From assembly GCA_903970455.1 (NCBI GenBank), contig CAJCIW010000066.1, positions 1-5,266 on the forward strand: a DNA stretch of 5,266 nucleotides. The letters are read 5' to 3'. Every line of letters begins with the position of its first letter. The stretch's first letter is position 1. The translations under genes and the position numbers were made by a program. Under the pieces are notes generated by a model that did no database searches, was not told the DNA's origin, and saw only the letters and a program-made list of their open reading frames with translations. This DNA is from Verrucomicrobiota bacterium. Its GTDB lineage: Bacteria; Chlamydiota; Chlamydiia; Chlamydiales; Rhabdochlamydiaceae. This document shows, piece by piece, positions 1 through 5,266 of this stretch.

Positions 1-15
1 TCCTCCTCCTCCTCC
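1..15 (-). repeat. (GGA)5 trinucleotide tract in the Gly-rich gene
   Basis: Five tandem TCC triplets on the plus strand read GGA five times in the coding strand and encode five Gly. The tract touches the window edge, so it may be longer. Gain or loss of a unit would keep the reading frame and only change the length of a Gly run. Confidence 0.8.
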
Positions 16-996
16 GCTTTTTCCGGCTGAGGCTGTTGCACCCGTGCCCCCATTGCCCCCATTGGCGCCGCTACCTCCAGACCCACCGCCGGCGCCTCCA
101 CCGCCCACAACGAATGAACCTGATGTAATATTCGTATTGGATACAATGCTTCCAGCGCTCGGCCCGGTGTTACTATCCCCTCCGGCTGCTCCATAAATAG
201 CGCCGCCGCCGCCGCCACTGCCATTACTGTTTAATTCTGCATTTCCCGCGCCGCCGCCATTGGCAGCGCCGCCGCCGCCAGCGCCACCCCTACAGCCATT
301 GACAATACAGGCTCCGCCAACGCCGGAAGATCCACCACCCCCCGAACCTCCGAGTGCAGCAGAGCTCACCGATCCTCCATTAGCACCGATCCCTCCGCCT
401 CCGGAACCGCCAACGATTAACGACGTCGACGTCGCAGCCGTTCCTCCAAGTCCTGCAATTGCCGAGCTCGAAGAGACGTTGACATTGGTAAGAAGAACAG
501 TTCCTTCATCTACACATAGAGCCCCTCCGGCACCCATACCGCCTCCGCCCGTTGCATACGATCCGCTCCCCCCGCTACCACCTTGAGCCGAACAACTCGA
601 AAGATCAAAGTTTTCGATATTGACCGTCCCTTGCCGCACGAAGAAACCTGCGCTACCGCTCGTAGCATTTGTGAGAGTGATCGTATGATCGCCGCCGACA
701 TTGAGATTGACCGTCGATCCTGCATCAAATAAGTTGAGAATGGGAAGTCTGGACGTCAGTCCGATCGAATAAGAAGAGTTGGTAGCAAATCCAATATTAT
801 ATGTTTCTCCAGTAGTCCCTTGCGCTTGTTCATTAAGAATGTAGTTCAAACAATAGCGAAGATCGCCGCTTGTAGCCGAAGTCGAAGTCCCTCCTGTCGA
901 TAAAGAACTATCACTGTAAGTGTCAACAGTAAGATCAATTGCAGCAAGCCCCTGAAGTGAACTAATAAATAAAAATGCAGCAAACTTATTTTTCAT
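1..996 (-). CDS. Secreted Gly/Ser-rich Pmp-like surface protein (autotransporter/adhesin type), N-terminal part
   Basis: The frame is open for 332 codons from the ATG at 994-996 to the left edge, so the C-terminus is missing. Residues 1-19 form a signal peptide: MKNK, then the hydrophobic stretch FAAFLFISSLQGLAA, with cleavage likely after A18 or A19. Residues about 20-135 are Ser/Thr/Asn-rich and include SGDLRYCLNYI (about 43-53), like the LRxAxN segment that opens many beta-helix adhesins. From about residue 139 the chain is very rich in Gly and Ser. GGAL (157-160), GGAC (227-230) and GGAI (264-267) match the GGA[ILV]-type motif of chlamydial polymorphic membrane proteins; the partner FxxN motif is seen only once (FATN, 70-73) and may be chance. 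A right-handed beta-helix passenger and a C-terminal barrel are expected by analogy; the barrel would lie outside the window. GAGGA sits 2 nt before the ATG, an unusually short spacing. Secretion is well supported; Pmp membership is inference. The opposite strand also has a long open frame (260-586), which is an artefact of GC-rich Gly codons. Confidence 0.85.
   Translation of the reverse strand, partial: MKNKFAAFLFISSLQGLAAIDLTVDTYSDSSLSTGGTSTSATSGDLRYCLNYILNEQAQGTTGETYNIGFATNSSYSIGLTSRLPILNLFDAGSTVNLNVGGDHTITLTNATSGSAGFFVRQGTVNIENFDLSSCSAQGGSGGSGSYATGGGGMGAGGALCVDEGTVLLTNVNVSSSSAIAGLGGTAATSTSLIVGGSGGGGIGANGGSVSSAALGGSGGGGSSGVGGACIVNGCRGGAGGGGAANGGGAGNAELNSNGSGGGGGAIYGAAGGDSNTGPSAGSIVSNTNITSGSFVVGGGGAGGGSGGSGANGGNGGTGATASAGKSGGGGG
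202..279 (-). repeat. Cluster of GGC/GCC trinucleotide tracts in the Gly-rich gene
   Basis: Three in-frame GCC tracts (GGC, Gly, in the coding strand) are packed here: five units at 202-216, three at 250-258 and four at 268-279. The same Gly codon is used throughout these runs, whereas elsewhere the gene mixes GGA, GGT and GGG. This suggests local expansion by replication slippage rather than selection for Gly alone. Changes of whole units would not shift the frame. Confidence 0.75.
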
Positions 997-1032
997 AATC
1001 CTCGGTGCAAATTTCCATATCAATTAGTATCG

Positions 1033-1061
1033 ACTATGCCTGGAAGAAAAAGATTTGTCAA
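1033..1061 (-). promoter_or_regulatory. Promoter of the Gly-rich surface protein gene (-35 TTGACA, -10 CATAGT)
   Basis: Read on the minus strand, a perfect TTGACA (1056-1061) is followed by a 17-nt spacer and CATAGT (1033-1038), four of six matches to TATAAT. Transcription would begin near 1026, giving a leader of about 30 nt before the ATG at 996. The DNA upstream of the -35 is AT-rich (about 1062-1108), like an UP element. The -35 and spacing are consensus; the -10 is imperfect. Confidence 0.6.
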
Positions 1062-1233
1062 AATATTTTTTAGTCTTCAAAAATTCAATAAATACAAATT
1101 GTTTTTAAGCATCATCTGACGCTAAGATACGGCAGTGCTTGTTGGTAAGCCGGCTCGTTCGTGCAAAGATTTCATCAACCAATAGTGGATGATATAACCT
1201 TATTCCAGGCTTATTATCTAATCATAGACGGCT

Positions 1234-1365
1234 TTGTTCTCTAATCCCGCTTGAAGTCAACTTTTTTCTTTCCCTCAAAAGCCAAGGCCTTCACGTGCAA
1301 GCACGCTACGGCCTTGGCTTTTGAGGGAAAGAAAAAAGTTGACTTCAAGCGCGATTAGAGAACAA
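1234..1365. repeat. 132-bp near-perfect palindrome (long inverted repeat)
   Basis: Arms at 1234-1289 and 1310-1365 are each 56 nt and pair at 55 positions; the single mismatch is 1247/1352 (C opposite C). The 20-nt centre contains a further 5-bp stem (CGTGC 1294-1298 with GCACG 1301-1305) around AA at 1299-1300, on the same dyad axis, with only two short unpaired patches between. Transcribed RNA from either strand would form a very stable rod-like hairpin, and the DNA could extrude as a cruciform. The core (GCCAAGGCC flanked by A4 and T4) resembles a two-way intrinsic terminator, but the flanking genes diverge, so there is no obvious transcript to stop. No target-site duplication is visible at the ends. 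It could be a family member of a dispersed palindromic element, a snap-back replication product, or a regulatory structure. Confidence 0.95.
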
Positions 1366-1440
1366 GACCTCGAAAAGTAATAAAGTCGAATTTAAGAGTT
1401 TTGCACTGCTCGTCCTTTCTTTCCCGTTGGAGAATATTGC

Positions 1441-1497
1441 ATGGTCTCTTATTCTAGGACATTGCGTTTTATAAATAATCGTTCATGCATCCATTAA
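1441..1497 (+). CDS. Possible 18-codon leader ORF overlapping the lptD start
   Basis: An ATG at 1441 lies 8 nt after GGAG (1429-1432), a reasonable ribosome binding site. It opens a short frame (MVSYSRTLRFINNRSCIH) that stops at 1495-1497, 12 nt inside the lptD-like gene and in a different frame. The lptD ATG at 1485 has no Shine-Dalgarno of its own, so termination-reinitiation on this small ORF could deliver ribosomes to it. The peptide has no recognisable features. Such short frames arise easily by chance, hence the low confidence. Confidence 0.2.
   Translation: MVSYSRTLRFINNRSCIH
1470..1475 (+). promoter_or_regulatory. Candidate -10 box (TATAAA) just before lptD
   Basis: TATAAA at 1470-1475 would place the start of transcription near 1482, only a few nucleotides before the ATG at 1485, which would make the mRNA almost leaderless. 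No good -35 lies 16-18 nt upstream. A rival candidate is TTGGAG (1427-1432), a 17-nt spacer and TATTCT (1450-1455), also imperfect. Neither is strong. Confidence 0.25.
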
Positions 1498-3902
1498 TTT
1501 TCTATCTTGTCTGCCTCACTGCATTCTCGACACTTCGATCTGAAAGGATACAGGTGGATGATAACTTCAATCAAATTTTCGCGGATTCGTTGGGCGTTCT
1601 CGAGGAACCGAAAAATACTCAACAACCTGCAGCAGAAGAAGAAAGCCTCTTATTCGAAGAAGTGGCAATGCCCGAACCTATTGCTCCGCAGGCGGTCGAA
1701 AGGGAAGAAGAGATGGAATCCCAGGAGCTTCAATATGACGAGTCGGAGTTTTCGCCGGATATTGAAACACAAATCCCTTCTTTGACCGATGATGTCGATT
1801 TGGATGAGCCTGTGCCTCCAGTCGCAGAAAAGGTTCCTGTCCCCGCCATGGAGCCGGCGGCTGCTTCTCCCCTGCTCCAGGAACTGATCATCGACTTGAA
1901 AAATCCAATGTTTGTTCATGGTGTCATTACGACAAGCGATGGTGGGGTAATCACCGGACAAGGGCTGCGCATTCAGGCTCGAAAGATCGAGTATACGAAT
2001 AAGATTGAAAATGGGATCCGGGTTCAAAAAATCATCGCCGAAGAAGATGTGATGATGGAATACGCCGACAGGGCGTTCGTCGGATCGAAGCTGGAATACG
2101 ATTTTATCAGTAGAACAGGGGTTTTGTATCAGGGCAGAACATTTGTCGACATCTGGTTTTTGGGAGGAGACAAGATCGAATTGCAAGCAGATGGAACATT
2201 CTTCATCAGCAATGCTTTCGTGACAACTTGCGAAGACCAGGACAATACGTGGGAAATTAACGCCAAAACCGTCAAAATTACCGAGGATAAATTTCTCTCG
2301 GCAAGAAATATCCGCTTCCGTTTTTTCAAAGTCCCCCTCTTTTGGCTTCCTTCCTTCAAAAGCAACTTGAAAGCCTTTTCCGATCCCCCCATCCGCTACA
2401 AGGTGGTTTGGGATAAAGGGCTAGGCCCTCGGTTGACAATGCGTTACCGTGTATTCTCTTGGCAAGACCTCAACCTGTTTTTCCGTTTGGACTACCGTCT
2501 AAAACGAGGATTTGGCGGAGCGCTGGAATCGGAATACGCCTCCCCAGACAACAGGCACATTTTTGTCACCAGAAGTTATGGGGCTCATGACAAATCGTTC
2601 CCGGATGAGAAAGGGCCTCACCGCTATCGCCTCCAAGGCCTTTACCATCTCGAGAGCAAGGATGAGAAATCGCAAATCCATCTCACCTGGGATAAATTGA
2701 GCGACACGCGGATGGTCGGAGATTTTCGTAGCGATGATTTTGAAATCAACACACAAAAACGTACGCATCTGGTGATGTTCCGCCAAATCAATAACGCCTT
2801 CTTCCACCTTAGCCTTCAGCCACGCGTCAATCGTTTCGACAGCATCGATCAAGAACTTCCTTTACTCACCGTTGGCATTCGTCCGTTTCAGTTGGGACAT
2901 TCAGGGATCATCTCCGTGAATTCTGCCTCTGCAGGATATCTCGACTATGTGTACGCCAATGATCTTCGGAAGGAATTTCATCATCTTGGCTTGGCCTCTT
3001 CAACACATGCCGGGCGGATGGAAACACGCAACGAGCTATACCGCCCCTTCTCGCTAGGCCCTATCACATTGACACCAAATCTGGGCGTGGTCGGGATTTT
3101 TTACAGTAACAATCCTTCCCATCATCCGATCGGGCAAGGAATTTTGACCTATGGATTTAATGGCCAGACCCGCTTATTCCGCAGTTATAAAAAATTCCGC
3201 CACATGTGCGAACCTTATCTTGAATTTCAAGGGCTCACATCGCCTACCGCTGCATTAAGCCGTCATTTTTATTTCGATATTAACGATGGATACCACGAGC
3301 TGAATCAGCTCCGGATCGGCTGGCGCAATTCTATTTATCTTTGGAACGGACCTGCCTTCCTCCCTTCGATCACCACGGATCTCTACACCTACGGATTTTT
3401 CGGAAACCGCGACTTTGCCCTCGCCTTCCCAAAGTACTATTTCCAGGCGGGATGGAATCGCCCCTCCTATGCGATCCGAGGCGCAATTGCCTGGAACAAT
3501 GAAGAAAGCGTTTGGGATTTTGCCAATATCGCAACCGATTGGACGATCAACAAAGACATTGCATTTGGCGTCGAGTTCCGCCACCGAAGCAAATACGACT
3601 GGCGGAAAGCCGACCACGATAATTTTATTGTCGATGTCTCAAGGCCGATTTCTGAATTGCTGAAATCTCCCATGTCCGACGCCAGAGACACGTTTCTCGC
3701 CCGGCTTTTCATCCGATTAGCCCCAAAATGGAACTGTCAAATTCAATCCAGACACGGCTGGGGAAGAAAGAATGAACCCCGTTATAATGCGGGTAAAATT
3801 GATTTCATCACAATGTTAACATGCAGTTGGCGCTTAAGACTCTCGTATGAAAGGATGCCCAACGACAATCGCTTTTCGGGAGCCTTTTCACTAATAAAAT
3901 AA
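1485..3902 (+). CDS. lptD: LptD-family LPS-assembly outer-membrane protein (OstA-like)
   Basis: This 805-aa protein is close in length to E. coli LptD (784 aa), the outer-membrane barrel that, with LptE, inserts lipopolysaccharide into the outer leaflet. Residues about 1-14 (MHPLIFYLVCLTAF) form a short signal-like segment lacking a basic N-terminus. Residues about 36-128 are an acidic, Pro/Glu-rich low-complexity linker. Residues about 130-300 form an OstA/LptA-like domain with family signatures: IIAEEDVMMEYADRAFVGSK, LEYDF..RTGVLYQGR, FVTTCEDQDNTWEI (C249, W256) and RFRFFKVPLFWLPSFKSN (V283-P289 region). The rest is rich in alternating aromatic/polar strands and Arg/Asp/Tyr, as expected for a beta-barrel. 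Cysteines are C10, C249, C575, C751 and C780. The start is fixed by an in-frame TAA at 1476, nine bases upstream; no Shine-Dalgarno precedes the ATG. A GTG further in, after AAGGA, would remove the signal segment and is less likely. The family call is firm; the substrate (chlamydial lipooligosaccharide) is inferred. Confidence 0.85.
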   Translation: MHPLIFYLVCLTAFSTLRSERIQVDDNFNQIFADSLGVLEEPKNTQQPAAEEESLLFEEVAMPEPIAPQAVEREEEMESQELQYDESEFSPDIETQIPSLTDDVDLDEPVPPVAEKVPVPAMEPAAASPLLQELIIDLKNPMFVHGVITTSDGGVITGQGLRIQARKIEYTNKIENGIRVQKIIAEEDVMMEYADRAFVGSKLEYDFISRTGVLYQGRTFVDIWFLGGDKIELQADGTFFISNAFVTTCEDQDNTWEINAKTVKITEDKFLSARNIRFRFFKVPLFWLPSFKSNLKAFSDPPIRYKVVWDKGLGPRLTMRYRVFSWQDLNLFFRLDYRLKRGFGGALESEYASPDNRHIFVTRSYGAHDKSFPDEKGPHRYRLQGLYHLESKDEKSQIHLTWDKLSDTRMVGDFRSDDFEINTQKRTHLVMFRQINNAFFHLSLQPRVNRFDSIDQELPLLTVGIRPFQLGHSGIISVNSASAGYLDYVYANDLRKEFHHLGLASSTHAGRMETRNELYRPFSLGPITLTPNLGVVGIFYSNNPSHHPIGQGILTYGFNGQTRLFRSYKKFRHMCEPYLEFQGLTSPTAALSRHFYFDINDGYHELNQLRIGWRNSIYLWNGPAFLPSITTDLYTYGFFGNRDFALAFPKYYFQAGWNRPSYAIRGAIAWNNEESVWDFANIATDWTINKDIAFGVEFRHRSKYDWRKADHDNFIVDVSRPISELLKSPMSDARDTFLARLFIRLAPKWNCQIQSRHGWGRKNEPRYNAGKIDFITMLTCSWRLRLSYERMPNDNRFSGAFSLIK

Positions 3903-3934
3903 GTATTTTAAAGCCGATTTTTAAAAGTAAAAAG

Positions 3935-3940
3935 TATAAT
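3935..3940 (+). promoter_or_regulatory. Consensus -10 box (TATAAT) for the F-box gene
   Basis: A perfect TATAAT lies in the 62-nt gap after lptD, which would start RNA near 3947 and give a leader of about 18 nt ending in a strong ribosome binding site. No recognisable -35 occurs 15-19 nt upstream, where the sequence is around AAGCCGATT. The gene may therefore have its own weak or activator-dependent promoter as well as read-through from lptD. No GC-rich terminator separates the two genes. Confidence 0.45.
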
Positions 3941-3952
3941 ATAAGAGCATTT

Positions 3953-3960
3953 AGAGGTGA
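3953..3960 (+). promoter_or_regulatory. Strong ribosome binding site of the F-box gene
   Basis: AGAGGTGA matches seven of eight bases of GGAGGTGA, the complement of the 16S rRNA 3' end, and its GAGG ends 7 nt before the ATG at 3965. This fixes the start codon. It contrasts sharply with the lptD-like gene just upstream, which has no such site. Confidence 0.8.
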
Positions 3961-3964
3961 GGGG

Positions 3965-4987
3965 ATGACCAGTGCAGTTAATGGGATTCGTATCAATCCC
4001 GATTCTTTTATTTCTGCCAATCACGATTCTGTCAGCGAGATCGAAAATGAAACTCACACCATTGCCTTGCGCAACTTTAGCAAGTCAGCTCACGAGAACA
4101 CCTCTCCTAAATCGTCTCTTTCCCTTATCGAGCTTCCCGCGGACCTCATCCCGTTGATCCTTCATATCCCCCCTATTAAGGACATTCTAAACCTGCGCCT
4201 TGTCTGCCCTATGCTCCAGCGGTTTATCGATTCTGACCAGGAGCTAGAGCCATTCATATCCTATGAAAAACTTAAGATCATGCCAGGCGAAAACAATATT
4301 CCTATCGATGATTTGAAATTTGATTACACAGAGGGGAAACTTTCCGTTGAGGTCAATAATAATCTCTGTTTATGGAAACTGACTCACACTTGGCTCAACC
4401 AAACCCTTCCCTCGATCACCTATTTGATCGTCAAGCAAGGGAAATCCGATGAGCTGCTCGAACTCTTCAACCAACTAAAAGAGACTCAGCGACTAACGAA
4501 GATCTATCTGTTAAATTGTGAATTAGATGCAAACGCGTTGAATTCCCTAAAGCAGCTTCAAAATCCTTCCTCTTCCAGAATCCCCGATTTTTATTGTTCC
4601 GATCTCAAGACTTTGAACTGTGAACCGCCGTCATACGGCCACAATCTCTATATGCTCGAATCGAATCAAGAGGCTGAATATTCTATCGATCGATTGCTTA
4701 CTAAAGACTCCGATCGGGTCGCTTTAAAGAAATTTTCTGAACAAGTGGATATGGAATCTCCTTCAGGCGAACAAATTGTACAAAACCTGGAATCGTTGAG
4801 GTCGGTGATCAAAACAGGAATCATCTCATCGATTTGGTTTAGCGCAGTAATGCCGGTTAACGGCACAAACTCCTCTTTTTCCAAGAACAACACAGCTCTA
4901 GCTGTGACAACTTTTATTTCCATGAATCCGAAGCACCCAGCCATATCAGCAGCGCTCAATCAAGCCCTCAACAAATCGCAGCAATAG
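3965..4987 (+). CDS. F-box plus leucine-rich-repeat protein, candidate secreted host-directed effector
   Basis: The protein has 340 aa. Residues 1-50 are polar and rich in Ser, Asn and Thr with no signal peptide, as is common for type III secretion substrates. Residues about 54-90 match an F-box: L57-P58 in IELPADLIPLILHIP, then IKDILNLRLVCPML and QRFIDS, with the hallmark LP, the hydrophobic helix, LRLVC (77-81) and the closing R-F-I-D-S. F-boxes bind Skp1 in eukaryotic SCF ubiquitin ligases, and bacteria lack that system. Residues about 148-198 contain two leucine-rich units about 29 residues apart (LPSITYLIVKQ... and LTKIYLLNCELDANALNSL), the LRR type that often follows F-boxes and selects substrates. 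The C-terminal third is unassigned; residues 284-298 are mildly hydrophobic. The gene follows lptD by 62 nt and ends 17 bp from def. The F-box reading is strong by eye; secretion and function in a host are inferred. Without the F-box it would be only a weak-LRR hypothetical protein. Confidence 0.7.
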   Translation: MTSAVNGIRINPDSFISANHDSVSEIENETHTIALRNFSKSAHENTSPKSSLSLIELPADLIPLILHIPPIKDILNLRLVCPMLQRFIDSDQELEPFISYEKLKIMPGENNIPIDDLKFDYTEGKLSVEVNNNLCLWKLTHTWLNQTLPSITYLIVKQGKSDELLELFNQLKETQRLTKIYLLNCELDANALNSLKQLQNPSSSRIPDFYCSDLKTLNCEPPSYGHNLYMLESNQEAEYSIDRLLTKDSDRVALKKFSEQVDMESPSGEQIVQNLESLRSVIKTGIISSIWFSAVMPVNGTNSSFSKNNTALAVTTFISMNPKHPAISAALNQALNKSQQ

Positions 4988-5004
4988 CCACCTTTTAAGA
5001 TTGT

Positions 5005-5266
5005 TTACGCGTGCTTTTTTTTGATTTCTTTCAGGATGGGGTCGATTTCATTCCGAAGCGCCTCATCGAGACGGTCGATGAAAAGCACACCATTGATGTG
5101 ATCGTTCTCATGCATCCGTACGCGTGCATTGTACCCTTCTAGCTCTTCTACAAAGGTGTTGCCGTCCAGATCCGTCGCCTCTATCGTGATCTTATCGGGG
5201 CGCTCCACCGGGAGACGAAGACCGGGAATAGACAAGCATGCTTCTGTGTCCGAGATCGTGTGCTCG
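5005..5266 (-). CDS. def: Peptide deformylase, C-terminal part
   Basis: Eighty-six C-terminal residues are present before the TAA at 5005-5007; the N-terminus, including motif 1 (GxGLAAPQ), lies beyond the right edge. Peptide deformylase removes the formyl group from the N-terminal Met of new proteins in the cytoplasm, using an Fe2+ (or similar) ion. The fragment holds motif 2 as EACLS (usually EGCLS), whose Cys is a metal ligand, and motif 3 as MHENDH (usually QHExDH), with both His ligands and the catalytic Glu. CLSIPGLR, RPDKIT and GVLFIDRL agree with chlamydial Def as I remember it, including Met before HE. The tail is Lys-rich (KEIKKKHA). A TTG within motif 2 (CLS) could be mistaken for a start; it is not, since the frame continues upstream with conserved sequence. 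The gene is convergent with the F-box gene, and no terminator hairpin is visible between them. Confidence 0.93.
   Translation of the reverse strand, partial: EHTISDTEACLSIPGLRLPVERPDKITIEATDLDGNTFVEELEGYNARVRMHENDHINGVLFIDRLDEALRNEIDPILKEIKKKHA

Larger units (their letters stand above)
997..1484. other. 488-bp divergent intergenic region
   Basis: This region separates the minus-strand surface protein gene from the plus-strand lptD-like gene. It holds the leftward promoter (1033-1061), an AT-rich stretch to about 1110, about 120 bp without a recognisable feature (1110-1230), the long palindrome (1234-1365), and the leader of the rightward gene (1366-1484). I see no tRNA or other RNA gene and no convincing protein gene. 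A 38-codon stop-free stretch on the minus strand (1108-1221) has no start codon with a ribosome binding site. Confidence 0.7.

Noticed and set aside
260..586. Plus-strand 108-aa Pro/Ala-rich open frame
   Set aside because: It is the antisense reading of the Gly-rich minus-strand gene: Gly codons GGN read as Pro/Ala/Ser on the other strand. It has no ribosome binding site.
1108..1221. 38-codon stop-free stretch on the minus strand between the palindrome and the leftward promoter, reading PGIRLYHPLLVDEIFARTS and onward to SDDA
   Set aside because: The composition is protein-like and it could be a gene remnant, but it has no ATG or GTG with a ribosome binding site, it is short, and I recognise no family.
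1277..1324. Core of the palindrome as a two-way intrinsic terminator
   Set aside because: The GC stem with A4/T4 flanks fits in form, but both neighbouring genes point away from it and the U-run is short. The full 132-bp symmetry is not explained by termination.
3906..3926. Hairpin TTTTAAA / TTTAAAA after lptD as a terminator
   Set aside because: The stem is seven A-T pairs only, with no GC content, too weak for an intrinsic terminator.
4891..4906. Small inverted repeat CACAGCT-CT-AGCTGTG
   Set aside because: It lies inside the F-box gene coding sequence, is only 7 bp per arm and has a 2-nt loop, which fits chance.
4988..5004. Shared terminator between the convergent F-box and def genes
   Set aside because: The 17-bp gap and its flanks show no stem-loop; the T-run at 5013-5022 is within the def coding region.
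5005..5235. Independent 76-aa gene starting at TTG
   Set aside because: The frame continues upstream with EACLS, motif 2 of peptide deformylase, so this is the internal part of a longer def gene cut by the window edge.

Overview
The window looks like part of the chromosome of a Chlamydiae bacterium, probably an environmental or amoeba-associated lineage (Waddlia/Parachlamydia/Criblamydia type) rather than the human pathogen genus Chlamydia. Four things point there. The peptide deformylase fragment at the right edge carries the wording I recall from chlamydial Def (CLSIPGLR, RPDKIT, MHE.DH, GVL.IDR). The left gene encodes a secreted, Gly/Ser-rich, Pmp-like surface protein with GGA[L/C/I] motifs. 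There is an LptD-family outer-membrane protein. There is also an F-box plus leucine-rich-repeat protein, a eukaryote-like combination known to be expanded in amoeba-associated chlamydiae. The genus is inferred from protein wording alone; no database search was possible.

Layout from left to right. (1) Minus strand, 1-996: the N-terminal 332 codons of a secreted Gly-rich adhesin/autotransporter-like protein that runs off the left edge, with a good sigma70/sigma66-type promoter at 1033-1061. (2) 997-1484: a 488-bp divergent intergenic region. Its main feature is a 132-bp near-perfect palindrome (1234-1365; 56-nt arms with one mismatch, plus a second small stem nested on the same dyad). (3) Plus strand, 1485-3902: an 805-aa LptD-like protein with an N-terminal signal segment, a long acidic/proline-rich linker, an OstA/LptA-like domain and a beta-barrel region. 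(4) Plus strand, 3965-4987: a 340-aa F-box/LRR protein with an excellent ribosome binding site and a consensus -10 box, a candidate secreted host-ubiquitin-pathway effector. (5) Minus strand, 5005-5266: the C-terminal part of peptide deformylase, convergent with the F-box gene and only 17 bp from it.

The genes do not form one pathway. Three of the four concern the cell surface or host contact: a surface adhesin, the lipopolysaccharide exporter of the outer membrane and a putative host-directed effector. The fourth is a housekeeping translation enzyme. The most notable non-coding item is the long palindrome between the two divergent envelope genes. The most notable protein is the F-box/LRR gene. 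I found no tRNA, rRNA, CRISPR array or recognisable transposase, and no convincing intrinsic terminator.
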